Part shown: positions 22,955-31,082 of the stretch, piece after piece
How positions within the stretch are numbered: the first letter of the stretch is position 1
How the letters are laid out: each line of letters starts with the position of its first letter
Source: Alphaproteobacteria bacterium
Lineage (GTDB): Bacteria; Pseudomonadota; Alphaproteobacteria; Sphingomonadales; Sphingomonadaceae
Direction: 5' to 3'
DNA length: 32,201 bases
Assembly (NCBI GenBank): GCA_018823905.1
Contig: JAHJHL010000126.1
Span: 1-32,201 of the forward strand
Translations under genes and position numbers: made by a program
Notes under the pieces: generated by a model
What the model was told of the DNA's origin: nothing
What the model saw: only the letters and a program-made list of their open reading frames with translations
Databases searched by the model: none

Positions 22955-23036
22955 GCCCACGAGTCGCCCGACGACTCAGCGGCAAATTCGAATCCGAAAA
23001 TGCTGCACTCCTGTTACAAAAATGCTGCGCCGAATC
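22935..23036. promoter_or_regulatory. cluster of six GANTC (CcrM-type) sites
   Basis: GANTC occurs at 22935 (GAGTC), 22948 (GACTC), 22961 (GAGTC), 22973 (GACTC), 22990 (GAATC) and 23032 (GAATC). Random expectation is about one per 256 bp. In alphaproteobacteria this sequence is methylated by CcrM and read by GcrA; functional relevance here is inferred. Confidence 0.45.
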
Positions 23037-23057
23037 CGCTTGTTGCTAATGCCGGAC

Positions 23058-23066
23058 TTATCCACA
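23058..23066 (+). promoter_or_regulatory. perfect DnaA box
   Basis: TTATCCACA matches the high-affinity DnaA box. It is single; no iteron array or AT-rich unwinding element is evident beside it. Just upstream, AAAATGCTGC occurs twice, 23 bp apart. It may titrate DnaA or control a nearby transcript rather than mark an origin. Confidence 0.4.
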
Positions 23067-23159
23067 GCGACCGACGCTCCGGCAGGTCATTTGGGCGTTT
23101 TTCTGTTGGCGCCTGGAACGCTTCATGTCAGCTTCAAATCATCGGACGACGGAGACGAA

Positions 23160-23550
23160 AGACCGCCGGGACATCAGGGGTAGTTGCAAGACTAGCCTAA
23201 AGAGAACGGACCGGACTTGCGAGGAAATCGATCGATAGCCTGGTCACGGAACGTAGCGATTCCCACGAGTTGATGCGAACCCGATCGGGTACAGGAAATG
23301 CAGTCCATCGCTTGGACAGTGACTGCTTCGGCAGACGCAAGAAGAGATGATGAAGGGCTTTCCAGGTGCGGCCGGCCCCCGAAAGGGGGCCGACCAAACC
23401 GTCGCCGGATTGTTTCGGCGTGTGCCGCAACGCATCGTTTTGCGGGCTGCTGATCGCAAGAGAAGCGGACCGGGATGAGGTGAGGCGGATCATGCCGAGG
23501 CAGGACCGGATAGTGGGGGTTGACAGTGATGTCGGCCCCCATTTCGTTTG
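23160..23550 (+). ncRNA. candidate structured non-coding RNA ending in a terminator-like hairpin
   Basis: No open frame here has a recognisable protein, but the plus strand holds a series of compact hairpins: GTCCA/TGGAC (23303-23317), CTGC-TTCG-GCAG (23323-23334), CGGCCCCC-GAAA-GGGGGCCG (23372-23391, a perfect 8-bp stem with a GNRA loop), CCGCAA/TTGCGG near 23428-23450, and a final 10-bp stem GGGGGTTGAC/GTCGGCCCCC (23515-23540) followed by ATTTCGTTT. Stable tetraloops plus a terminal stem suggest a transcribed RNA. I checked mentally for RNase P RNA, SRP RNA and tmRNA signatures and did not find them. Ends are guesses. Confidence 0.35.
23515..23549 (+). terminator. terminator-like hairpin
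   Basis: Arms 23515-23524 and 23531-23540 pair over 10 bp (two G-T wobbles) around AGTGAT and run into ATTTCGTTT. It closes the candidate RNA region and faces away from any plus-strand protein gene, which is what makes it notable. Confidence 0.45.
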
Positions 23551-23612
23551 ACCGCCGTGCGTCGCGTCGAAGGCCACCCCGGCCCACCATTTTTGCATAT
23601 TATTTTTGCGAC

Positions 23613-23628
23613 TGTGACGGATGTCACA
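23613..23628. promoter_or_regulatory. CRP/FNR-type palindrome TGTGA-N6-TCACA
   Basis: TGTGACGGATGTCACA is an exact match to the cAMP-receptor half-sites TGTGA and TCACA at the standard 6-bp spacing. It lies about 224 bp before the first glsB-like start and just after an AT-rich patch (TTTTTGCATATTATTTTTGC, 23590-23609). Whether this organism's CRP-like factor uses it is unknown. Confidence 0.5.
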
Positions 23629-23730
23629 TCGCGGTCGCACGCGGCTGCTTAAGCCGTCGTTGCGACCCGGAGCAGTTCTTTGATCTGGAACTGATCCCAC
23701 TTTCCCGGCCGCGTCCTTTGGGGCCGGCCG

Positions 23731-23756
23731 GGAACCTTTCGCTTCCTCTCCGCATT
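23731..23756 (+). promoter_or_regulatory. possible EcfG-type general-stress promoter
   Basis: GGAAC (23731-23735), 17 bp, then CATT (23753-23756) resembles the alphaproteobacterial EcfG consensus GGAAC-N16/17-CGTT with one mismatch in the -10. It would start transcription about 90 bp before the first glsB-like gene, a family often stress-induced. Confidence 0.4.
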
Positions 23757-23851
23757 ATGTCGGCATCGTTGACACGATGTCTGGGCGCGACCGGACGTTT
23801 TATTTCAGCCGGGCATCGGCGTTTGCCCGGCGGTTCAGGAAGGGAAAAATC

Positions 23852-24115
23852 ATGGGCTTGATCATTACTTTGATCGTTGGCGGAATCATCGGCTGGCTGG
23901 CCAGCATTGTCATGCGCACCGACGCGCAGCAGGGGATCATCCTGAATGTCGTCGTCGGTATCGTCGGGGCGTTCCTCGGCAATTTCCTCGGCAGCTTTTT
24001 CGGCATGGGTGCCAGCCTCGACACCTTCAGCCCGATCGGTCTGCTGTGGGCGTTTATCGGCGCCGTGGTGCTGCTCGGGATCATCAATCTGATCCGCCGC
24101 GGCAGCGTTCGCTAA
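23852..24115 (+). CDS. GlsB/YeaQ/YmgE-family stress membrane protein (copy 1)
   Basis: An 87-residue very hydrophobic protein with three membrane segments (about 2-20, 28-50 and 60-82) and a basic C-terminus (LIRRGSVR). The family signature GGIIGWLASIVMRTDAQQGI is clear. Members were once called transglycosylase-associated proteins; the biochemical role is unsettled, though many are induced by stress. The ATG at 23852 is chosen because AGGAAGGG lies just upstream; extending to 23777 would add a charged segment unlike the family. Its own terminator follows, and a paralogue follows that. Confidence 0.93.
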   Translation: MGLIITLIVGGIIGWLASIVMRTDAQQGIILNVVVGIVGAFLGNFLGSFFGMGASLDTFSPIGLLWAFIGAVVLLGIINLIRRGSVR

Positions 24116-24126
24116 AGAATATGGGG

Positions 24127-24163
24127 TGGCGGCGGTGCGTGATCGCACCGCCGCCATTCTATT
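24127..24163 (+). terminator. intrinsic terminator after glsB-like copy 1
   Basis: Arms GGCGGCGGTGCG (24128-24139) and CGCACCGCCGCC (24144-24155) form a perfect 12-bp stem around TGAT, extendable by one T-A pair, followed by ATTCTATT. The T-tract is weak but the stem is strong and well placed, 12 bp after the stop. Confidence 0.75.
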
Positions 24164-24242
24164 AGGCGTTTTCAAATATCCGGGTTATCAAAGGCCTGCT
24201 CGCAATGTCGGGCACCATCAATGATCGTAGGGGGTCAATATC

Positions 24243-24512
24243 ATGGATTTCATTATCGCAATCATCATGGGCGGCGTCATCGGCTGGCTGGCCAGCATCG
24301 TGATGCGCACCGACGCCCAGCAGGGCATCTTCCTCAACATCATCGTCGGCTGTATCGGTTCGATCCTCGGCCGTTTTCTGTTCGGTCAGTTCCTGGGCGG
24401 CGGTCATCTGCGTGGCAACGCGTTTGATCCGATGACCCTGCTGACCGCCTTTATCGGCGCGGTCGTGCTGCTCGCCATCGTCAACCTGGTGCGCCGCGGA
24501 CGCGTTCGCTGA
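24243..24512 (+). CDS. GlsB/YeaQ/YmgE-family stress membrane protein (copy 2)
   Basis: An 89-residue paralogue of the gene just upstream, with the same three-segment membrane layout and basic end (LVRRGRVR). GWLASIVMRTDAQQGI is identical in both proteins and the surrounding DNA is nearly so, showing tandem duplication; the middle differs (FLFGQFLGGGHLRGNAFDP against FLGSFFGMGASLDTFSP). AGGGGG lies about 8 nt before the ATG. A separate terminator on each side indicates that copy 2 may be transcribed from its own promoter in the 127-bp gap, although no clear promoter was seen there. Confidence 0.93.
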   Translation: MDFIIAIIMGGVIGWLASIVMRTDAQQGIFLNIIVGCIGSILGRFLFGQFLGGGHLRGNAFDPMTLLTAFIGAVVLLAIVNLVRRGRVR

Positions 24513-24554
24513 ATCAACCATAACCGGTATCGATCCTTCGGGGTCGGCCGGAGC

Positions 24555-24590
24555 AAAGGGTGGCCCGCCGTCAGGCGCGCCGCCCTTTTT
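24555..24590 (+). terminator. intrinsic terminator after glsB-like copy 2
   Basis: AAAGGGTGGC (24555-24564) pairs with GCCGCCCTTT (24579-24588) with one wobble, and an inner CGCC/GGCG stem adds stability. The run of five T at 24586-24590 completes a good Rho-independent signal on the plus strand. Confidence 0.85.
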
Positions 24591-24674
24591 CATGTCCGCA
24601 ACCACTGGAAATCGCGATCATATCCGCATATGGACCACGCCCCGGGGCGCGGCTGCGGAGGCAGGTTTTGGCCT

Positions 24675-24710
24675 CTTGCAAGTGGTGATTTAATTAGGTA
24701 ATACACCTCA
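24675..24710 (+). promoter_or_regulatory. candidate promoter/operator of the RND operon
   Basis: An AT-rich island in otherwise GC-rich DNA, about 100 bp before the adaptor start. TTGCAA (24675-24680), 17 bp, then TAATAC is a partial sigma70 match, and AGGT-AATAC-ACCT (about 24695-24707) is an inverted repeat overlapping the -10, a plausible site for a repressor. No regulator gene is adjacent. The rest of the 292-bp gap shows no gene. Confidence 0.35.
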
Positions 24711-24804
24711 TGCGGGATTTCGGTCCTGTCGTGCGGGCCTGAGGGGGCGAAGTGCTGTCGCGCTTGCCGCATCGGATGCTGCTAGAGGCAGGGAGGAATA
24801 TAGC

Positions 24805-26013
24805 GTGAACTACGAGCGGAAAGTGGATTCGATGGACAGCCTCGCGGGTTCGACCCAGAGCTATTATGACGAGGCGGACAGCCGCCGCAAACGGACGCGC
24901 CTGATCATCGCTGTGGTGCTGATCGTGCTTGCTCTGGCGGCCGCCTGGTACGCGTTCAGTTCGAACAAAGACGGTGCCGCAGGCGCTGGTGGTGCGGCAG
25001 GCGGTGCAGGCGCTGCATCGGTACCCAGCATCACCGTGATGGTGCCGGGCCGCGCGTCGGTTCAGTCGACCATTTCAACCAACGGCACGATCGCGGCACG
25101 ACGCGAAATGCCCGTCGGGATCGCCGGTGAAGGCGGGCAGGTCGTCCGCGTGCTGGTCGAACCCGGCCAGTGGGTCGGCGCCGGACAGCCGCTCGCAATC
25201 ATCGATCGTTCGGTGCAGACACAGCAAGCGGCCAGCCTTGCCGCCTCGATCCGCGTCGCACAGGCCGATGCCGATCTGGCGCAGGCGGAACTGACGCGCG
25301 CCGATGCGCTGGTGTCGCGCGGCTTTATTTCCAAGGCCGACATGGACCGCAAGCGTGCCACTCGTGATGCCGCCAATGCGCGCGTCCGCGTTGCGCAGGC
25401 CCAATATGCCGAGGCGCAGGCGCGCAATGGCCGCCTGAACATTGTCGCCCCCGCGGCTGGCCTCGTGCTGACGCGGGGGGTCGAGCCCGGCCAGATCGTC
25501 GGTGCGGGCAGCGGCGTCTTGTTCCGGATGGCGCGCGGCGGCGAGATGGAATTGCTGGCACAGATGGCCGAGGCCGATTTGCAGCGGGTGCGCGTCGGCA
25601 CGCGCGCGACGATCACGCCGGTCGGCAGCAACCTGAACGTCGAGGGTCAGGTGTGGCAGGTGTCGCCGGTGATCAATCCCGATACGCGGCAGGGCATGGT
25701 CCGGATTGCGGTGCCGTACAGCGCTGCGCTGCGCCCCGGCGGCTTCGCCGACGCGCGGTTGATTTCGGGTACCGACGAAGCCCCGCTACTGCCCGAAAGC
25801 GCTGTGCAAAGCGGACCCGAAGGCAATTATGTCCTGATCGTCGACAATAAGGACACCATTCAGCGCCGCGCGGTCAAGGTCGGCACCGTCACCGACGATG
25901 GCGTGTCGATCGCTTCGGGGCTTAGCGGCCAGGAAAAAGTGGTCGTGCTGGCAGGCGCCTTCCTGAACGTCGGCGACAAGGTAAAGCCGGTGATCCAGAA
26001 ATCGTCGCAATAA
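24805..26013 (+). CDS. RND efflux periplasmic adaptor (membrane fusion protein)
   Basis: A 402-residue adaptor that bridges an RND pump and an outer-membrane channel. Seen in order: cytoplasmic basic N-terminus, one membrane anchor (about 31-50, LIIAVVLIVLALAAAWYAF), a Gly/Ala linker, the first half of the lipoyl domain (GEGGQVVRVLVEPGQWVGAGQPLAIID), an alpha-helical hairpin of Ala/Gln/Asp heptads (about 135-210), the second lipoyl half (LNIVAPAAGLVLTRGVEPGQIV), then beta-barrel and membrane-proximal domains (VSPVINPDTRQGMVRIAV; LLPESAVQ). The start is GTG at 24805, supported by GGGAGGA 8 nt before. No lipobox is present; the anchor is the N-terminal helix. The pump gene follows 38 bp later. 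No outer-membrane channel gene is in the window, so a TolC-type protein elsewhere is likely used. Confidence 0.95.
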   Translation: MNYERKVDSMDSLAGSTQSYYDEADSRRKRTRLIIAVVLIVLALAAAWYAFSSNKDGAAGAGGAAGGAGAASVPSITVMVPGRASVQSTISTNGTIAARREMPVGIAGEGGQVVRVLVEPGQWVGAGQPLAIIDRSVQTQQAASLAASIRVAQADADLAQAELTRADALVSRGFISKADMDRKRATRDAANARVRVAQAQYAEAQARNGRLNIVAPAAGLVLTRGVEPGQIVGAGSGVLFRMARGGEMELLAQMAEADLQRVRVGTRATITPVGSNLNVEGQVWQVSPVINPDTRQGMVRIAVPYSAALRPGGFADARLISGTDEAPLLPESAVQSGPEGNYVLIVDNKDTIQRRAVKVGTVTDDGVSIASGLSGQEKVVVLAGAFLNVGDKVKPVIQKSSQ

Positions 26014-26051
26014 TTCTCCCCGATCGCGTGCGCACAAAAGGCGTTTGAATC

Positions 26052-29000
26052 ATGAGCTTTCGCAACATTTCCGCCTGGTGCATCCGCAATCCGGTGCCGC
26101 CGATCGTCATGTTCGTGCTGTTGCTGCTGGCCGGGATCGTCAGCTTCAACCGGATGGACGTCAACGACAATCCGGACATCGAATTTCCGGCGGTGCAGGT
26201 CATCGTGGTCCAGCCCGGTGCCGCGCCGACTGAATTGGAGACACAGGTCACGCAGCGCGTCGAAGCGGCGGTGCGCGGCGTCAGCGGCGTCGACGAGATG
26301 TCATCCTATGTGAGCGAAGGCAGCAGCCGCACGATGGTGCAATTCGCGATCGGCACCCCGATCGACCGCGCGTATAACGATGTGAATCAGGCGGTGCAGC
26401 AGATCCGCAGCGACCTGCCCGACGGGATCCTCGAACCGCAGGTCGTGCGCGTCGACATTGCCGGTGGGCCGATTACATACTTCGCGGTCGAGGCGTCCGA
26501 TATGACGCTGGAACAGCTGTCCTGGTATGTCGACAACACAGTTGCCAAAGAATTGCTGGCGATCCCCGGCATGAGCCAGGTCCGCCGCTCGGGCGGGGTC
26601 GATCGCGAAATCCGCGTCATCCTCGATCCCGCGCGCATGCAAAGCTATGGCTTGACCGCGAGTCAGGTGAACCAGCAGCTGCGCCAGACGAACGTCAACG
26701 CCGCGGGCGGGCGCACCGAAATTGCTGGCTCCGAACAGGCTGTTCGGGTGCTTGGCAATGCTGCCAACGCATTGGACCTTGGCAACTCACGCCTGTCGAT
26801 CGGCAACGGTCGCACCGTGCGGCTGTCCGACGTCGCCAAGGTGACCGACGGTTATGCCGAACAGCGCAACCTGGCGAAAATCAAGGGCCGTCAGGTGCTC
26901 AGCTTCTCGATCGAAAAGGCCAAGGGCGCGTCGGACGTCACCGTTCATGACGAGACGATGAAGAAGCTGGCCGAGATCAAAAAGGCCAATCCCAAGGTCG
27001 ATTTCAAAATCCTGTTTACGCGCACCGAATATACCAAGGAACAATATCGCAGTTCGATGCTGGCGATGGGTGAGGGCGCGGTACTCGCGGTCATCGTCGT
27101 ATTCCTGTTCCTGCGCGACTGGCGTGCGACGCTGATTTCGGCGCTGGCGATCCCGCTGTCGGCGATCCCGACCTTCTGGTTCATGGACCTGATGGGCTTT
27201 TCGCTGAACAGCCTGTCGCTGCTGGCGCTCAGTCTGGTCGCGGGGGTGCTGGTCGATGACGCCATCGTCGAGATCGAAAATATCGTCCGGCACATGCGAA
27301 TGGGCAAGACTGCCTATCAGGCGTCGATCGACGCCGCCGACGAGATCGGTCTGGCGGTCGTCGCGACAACGATGTCGATCGTCGCCGTGTTCCTGCCGGT
27401 GGCGCTGATGCCCGGCATTTCGGGGCAGTTCTTTGTCCAGTTCGGGATGACGGTCGTCTTTGCCGTTCTCGTCAGTTTGGCGGTCGCGCGCATGATCACG
27501 CCGATGATCGCCGCCTATTTCCTGTCGGCGCAGGGCGAACAGGAACATGCGGCAGGACCGTGGGTCGATCGTTACGAACGGCTGCTGGCGTGGACGCTGG
27601 ACAGCAGCAAGCAGCAGGCGGTACGCGCGCGTTATGACGGAACACGGACCAGGATCGCCTTTCTGGCGGTACCGCTCGTCCTTGCAGGACTCTATGTCCT
27701 CTATTCGGTCTTCTCATACTTTCAGCCGGTCCCTGCGGGGCAAGATGGCCCAAATCCTGCAATCCATTTCATGGTGCTGACGCCGCTCATGGCGATTGTC
27801 ACGTTCCTTGCCGTTAGCTTGATCGCCATTCTGCTCGGTGCTGTCGCCTATGCGATTGGGATGCGCGATTGGGCTTTCACCCATTGGGCGAAGTTTATGG
27901 TCCAGCGCGCTTGGGCGCGGCTCCACGACCATCGCGTCTGGATTGTCGGTATCGGTCTGCTTGCCTTCCTGTCGAGCATCGGCTTGTTCATGGTGCTGCC
28001 GCAACAGTTCCAGCCGACGACCAACAGCGATTACAGTCAGGTGCGTTATGAGTTGCCGCCGGGTTCGACGCTGGCGCAAAGCGAAACCATCGTGCGCCAG
28101 ATCGGCGCGATTCTCGACAACAGCCCCGCAGTTCAAACGGCATTCTACGACGTCAATGTTGGCGGAGGAAACGGCTTTATCACGCTCAAAAAAGATCGTG
28201 AGATTACCAGCGTCGAATGGGAACGCAGCCTGCAACCCAAGCTGGCGGCGATCCCCGATGCGCGGGTGTCGTTCCAGAGCCAGTCGGGCGGCTTTTCGGG
28301 CCGCGACATCACGATGGTCATCGGCGGCGACGATCCGGTCGCGCTCGAAAAACATGCGCGCACGATCGTCACCCAGATGGGCGGCGTGAAGGAATTGCGC
28401 GCGCCGCGGATCGAAGGTGACATTCCGCGCCCCGAAATCATCGTCAATCCGCGCATGGACCTCGCCGCCGAACTCGGCGTGACCACGGCGTCGCTCAGCC
28501 AGACGATCCGCATCGCGACCTTGGGCGACATCGATCAGAATGCGGCGAAATTCTCGCTGTCCGATCGCCAGATTCCGATCCGGGTGCTGCTGTCCGAAGA
28601 TTCGCGCCGCAGTCTCGCGACGATCGAGAATCTGCCGGTGCCGACCTCGCGCGGGACGACCGTGCCGCTGAAATCGGTCGCCGAGATCGGGTTCGGCGCG
28701 GGGCCGACCGAATTGCGCCGCTATAACCAGACGCGGCGTATCGTCATCGGCGCCGATCTGGCGCCGGGGCTGGTCACCGGCGAAGCGCAGAAAAAGATCG
28801 ATGCGCTGCCAGCGGTCAAAAATATGCCGCAGGGCATCCGCAAGGTCATTCAGGGCGACGCCAAATGGCAGGCCGAGCTGATTATGAACTTCATCATTGC
28901 GGTGGTGTCGGGTCTGCTCCTCGTCTTCTCGACGCTGGTGCTGCTCTATCGCCGATTCCTGTCGCCACTGGTCAATATGTCGTCGCTGCTGCTCGCGCCG

Positions 29001-29468
29001 CTCGGCGGTCTGCTCGGTCTCGCGATCACCGGCATGGAAATTTCGATGCCAGTCTATATCGGGCTGCTCATGCTGCTCGGCATCGTCGCCAAAAACTCGA
29101 TCCTGCTCGTCGATTTCGCGATCGAGGAAATGGACCATGGCGTCGGCAAGATGGAGGCGCTGCTCGACGCAGGCCGCAAGCGCGCCCAGCCGATCGTGAT
29201 GACCACGGTCGCGATGGTCGCGGGCATGGTACCGACGGCGATTTCGCTGTCGGGTGACGGCGCTTGGCGCGCGCCGATGGGGGTGGTCGTGATCGGGGGG
29301 TTGATCCTGTCGACGCTGCTGACGCTGCTCATCGTTCCGGCGGGTTTCAGCCTGGCGGACAGCATCGAAAAACGCCTGGGCCGCTTCTTCTCGCGCAACC
29401 TGCTCACCTATGAGGAAGGCGACGATACCAAGCCGCATGGTGCGCCGACGCCGCAGCCGGCCGAGTGA
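26052..29468 (+). CDS. RND efflux permease (HAE1-like) with enlarged central linker
   Basis: Inner-membrane proton-driven efflux pump subunit. Seen: N-terminal amphipathic segment and TM1 ([20 protein letters not shown]), porter regions, TM2-TM6 with the proton-relay aspartates in [18 protein letters not shown], second porter half, and TM8-TM12 with the relay lysine in [17 protein letters not shown]. At 1138 residues it is some 80-100 longer than usual. The excess lies between TM6 and TM7 (about residues 497-625), where two extra hydrophobic segments occur: about 534-555 ([20 protein letters not shown]) and 573-604 ([20 protein letters not shown] and on). No stop or frameshift interrupts the gene. 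Substrate cannot be inferred; the pairing with the adaptor just upstream shows a working two-gene operon. Confidence 0.95.
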   Translation: MSFRNISAWCIRNPVPPIVMFVLLLLAGIVSFNRMDVNDNPDIEFPAVQVIVVQPGAAPTELETQVTQRVEAAVRGVSGVDEMSSYVSEGSSRTMVQFAIGTPIDRAYNDVNQAVQQIRSDLPDGILEPQVVRVDIAGGPITYFAVEASDMTLEQLSWYVDNTVAKELLAIPGMSQVRRSGGVDREIRVILDPARMQSYGLTASQVNQQLRQTNVNAAGGRTEIAGSEQAVRVLGNAANALDLGNSRLSIGNGRTVRLSDVAKVTDGYAEQRNLAKIKGRQVLSFSIEKAKGASDVTVHDETMKKLAEIKKANPKVDFKILFTRTEYTKEQYRSSMLAMGEGAVLAVIVVFLFLRDWRATLISALAIPLSAIPTFWFMDLMGFSLNSLSLLALSLVAGVLVDDAIVEIENIVRHMRMGKTAYQASIDAADEIGLAVVATTMSIVAVFLPVALMPGISGQFFVQFGMTVVFAVLVSLAVARMITPMIAAYFLSAQGEQEHAAGPWVDRYERLLAWTLDSSKQQAVRARYDGTRTRIAFLAVPLVLAGLYVLYSVFSYFQPVPAGQDGPNPAIHFMVLTPLMAIVTFLAVSLIAILLGAVAYAIGMRDWAFTHWAKFMVQRAWARLHDHRVWIVGIGLLAFLSSIGLFMVLPQQFQPTTNSDYSQVRYELPPGSTLAQSETIVRQIGAILDNSPAVQTAFYDVNVGGGNGFITLKKDREITSVEWERSLQPKLAAIPDARVSFQSQSGGFSGRDITMVIGGDDPVALEKHARTIVTQMGGVKELRAPRIEGDIPRPEIIVNPRMDLAAELGVTTASLSQTIRIATLGDIDQNAAKFSLSDRQIPIRVLLSEDSRRSLATIENLPVPTSRGTTVPLKSVAEIGFGAGPTELRRYNQTRRIVIGADLAPGLVTGEAQKKIDALPAVKNMPQGIRKVIQGDAKWQAELIMNFIIAVVSGLLLVFSTLVLLYRRFLSPLVNMSSLLLAPLGGLLGLAITGMEISMPVYIGLLMLLGIVAKNSILLVDFAIEEMDHGVGKMEALLDAGRKRAQPIVMTTVAMVAGMVPTAISLSGDGAWRAPMGVVVIGGLILSTLLTLLIVPAGFSLADSIEKRLGRFFSRNLLTYEEGDDTKPHGAPTPQPAE

Positions 29469-29531
29469 CCGGTCGCGGCCAAATGTGCCGCGTCGGTTGC
29501 AACTTTTGTGGCGCTTCGCCATTTTAGGCGC

Positions 29532-30824
29532 ATGATGGACAAGATTTTGACCCCGGACGAAACCGGAAGCGCCCACCCCCTGCGGGTGGGCGTTGCCGTT
29601 CCGACCGGCGGACTGAACATTCGCATCGTCGCGACCGGCATGCTGGTGGTGATGGCGCTGGTGTTCATCACCGCCAAATTTTATCAGGATGTCCACCCCG
29701 CGGTGGGCTTTGTCCGCGCGTTTGCCGAGGCGGCGATGGTCGGCGGCCTCGCCGATTGGTTCGCGGTCACCGCGCTGTTCCGCCACCCGATGGGCATCCC
29801 GATCCCGCACACTGCGATCGTGCCGCGCAACAAGAACCGCATCGGCGACACGCTGGCGCGCTTCCTGCTCACCAATTTCCTGTTGCCGCGCCTGATCGCG
29901 CGCAAGATGCAGACGCTCGATGTCGCGGGCGCGGTGGGGGCGTTTCTGTCGCAGCCTGCAGAAGGTGGCGGGCGGCTCAAGATCGGCGCGTCGCGGATCA
30001 TCGCCGACGCGCTGGGTGCGCTCGACCAGCAGCGGCTGGGCGGGATGGTCAAATCGGCGATCGCCGACCGCCTGCGCGAACTCGACGTCGCGCCCTTGCT
30101 AGGGCAGGCGTTGCAGGCGGCGCTGGCCGAGGGACGACATCAACCGCTCCTCGATGCGATGGTCAAATGGGGATCGAAGACGCTCGAACTCAATGATCAT
30201 CTGATCCACCAGATGGTCCACGACAATTCGAACGCGATCGTGCGTTTCACCGGGCTCGACGAAAGCATATCCAACCGTATCGTCGCGGGGCTGTCGAAAC
30301 TGCTCAGCGAAATGGCGGTCGACGAGACGCACCCGTTGCGTATTCGCGTCGAGGAAGGGCTCGCCAAAATGGCGCTCGACCTGCAGCACGACCCCGAGGT
30401 CAAGGCCAAGGTCGCCAAGGTCCGCGACGAGTTGCTCGAGAACAAAGCGGTCAAGCGCTGGCTCGATGGGCTGTGGGAACAGGGCCGCGGCGCGTTGCTC
30501 AAGGCGGCACGCGACCCTGAAACGATGCTGGCGGGGCGGATCGGCGAATTGTTCACGCAATTCGGCGCGATGCTGGGCGAGGATGCCCATATCAAGCGCA
30601 CCCTCAACCGCTACGCGCGCCGCGCGGTCGTCGGCATGGTCGACAGCTATGGCGAAACGGCGCTGAAGCTGGTGTCGGACACGATCCGCGGTTGGGATGC
30701 CAAGACGATTACCGACCGGCTGGAAAATGCGGTTGGTGACGATCTGCAATATATCCGCATCAACGGGACGCTGGTCGGTGGGTTGGTCGGGGTGCTGATC
30801 CACACGGTGGATGTGTTGATCTGA
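29532..30824 (+). CDS. DUF445 family membrane protein (YjiN-like)
   Basis: A 430-residue protein of the DUF445 family, whose function is not established. Seen: an N-terminal membrane helix (IRIVATGMLVVMALVFITAKF), the family hallmark GFVRAFAEAAMVGGLADWFAVTALFRHPMG with IPIPHTAIVP directly after, a long helical, charged middle expected to be extramembrane, and a C-terminal hydrophobic segment (NGTLVGGLVGVLIHTVDVL). The start at 29532 (MMDK) follows AGGCG; an adjacent ATG at 29535 is equally possible. It lies 63 bp after the pump gene on the same strand and could be cotranscribed. A strong GC hairpin (29570-29592) lies within codons 13-21. Confidence 0.93.
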   Translation: MMDKILTPDETGSAHPLRVGVAVPTGGLNIRIVATGMLVVMALVFITAKFYQDVHPAVGFVRAFAEAAMVGGLADWFAVTALFRHPMGIPIPHTAIVPRNKNRIGDTLARFLLTNFLLPRLIARKMQTLDVAGAVGAFLSQPAEGGGRLKIGASRIIADALGALDQQRLGGMVKSAIADRLRELDVAPLLGQALQAALAEGRHQPLLDAMVKWGSKTLELNDHLIHQMVHDNSNAIVRFTGLDESISNRIVAGLSKLLSEMAVDETHPLRIRVEEGLAKMALDLQHDPEVKAKVAKVRDELLENKAVKRWLDGLWEQGRGALLKAARDPETMLAGRIGELFTQFGAMLGEDAHIKRTLNRYARRAVVGMVDSYGETALKLVSDTIRGWDAKTITDRLENAVGDDLQYIRINGTLVGGLVGVLIHTVDVLI

Positions 30825-30842
30825 CGGGGAAAGAGAAAAGGG

Positions 30843-31076
30843 TCTCACGCAAAGGCGCGAAGGCGCAAAGAAGAAGAACTTCTCACACAAAGACACAAAG
30901 ACGACGCGCTACTCATTGCCGTCGCCCGTCGCCGCAAGCGATCCTGGACAGAGCGCTTCACGCAATTGTAACACGGCGTGTGTGGTGGGCGTCTGTCCTC
31001 TTTGTGTCTTTGTGTGAGATCTCCAGCGCGCGGCGCCCCATTGTCATCCTTTGCGCCTTCGCGCCTTTGCGTGAGA
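30843..31076. repeat. nested inverted-repeat element between convergent genes
   Basis: The gap between the DUF445 gene and the SDR gene is almost entirely a large palindromic element. The outer arms 30843-30870 and 31049-31076 are perfect 28-bp inverse complements (TCTCACGCAAAGGCGCGAAG type). The inner arms 30881-30901 and 30999-31019 are perfect 21-bp inverse complements (TCTCACACAAAGACACAAAG). Outer and inner units resemble each other as TCTCACRCAAAGRCRC, so four copies of one motif are laid out two forward, two reversed, around a 97-bp centre with no gene. It ends 7 bp from the SDR stop. It may terminate both genes; its origin as a mobile repeat is inferred. Confidence 0.85.
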
Positions 31077-31082
31077 TCAGTC

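Noticed and set aside
23058..23066. Replication origin at the DnaA box
   Set aside because: Only one box is present, with no box array, AT-rich unwinding region or origin-linked genes nearby.
22922..23200. A 92-codon plus-strand frame after nadA
   Set aside because: It begins inside the nadA stop region, crosses the palindrome and DnaA box, and its product has no recognisable pattern.
23192..23700. Two overlapping minus-strand frames of 132 and 167 codons
   Set aside because: No domain, no good ribosome site, and the region is better explained by hairpins on the plus strand. A conserved small protein cannot be fully excluded.
23687..23712. A second GGAAC promoter
   Set aside because: The -10 region at 16-17 bp spacing reads CCGC/CGCG-like sequence with no match to CGTT.
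29570..29592. A perfect 9-bp GC hairpin as a terminator or regulatory stem
   Set aside because: It lies within the DUF445 coding sequence (about codons 13-21) and has no T-tract; it may slow early translation but the case is weak.
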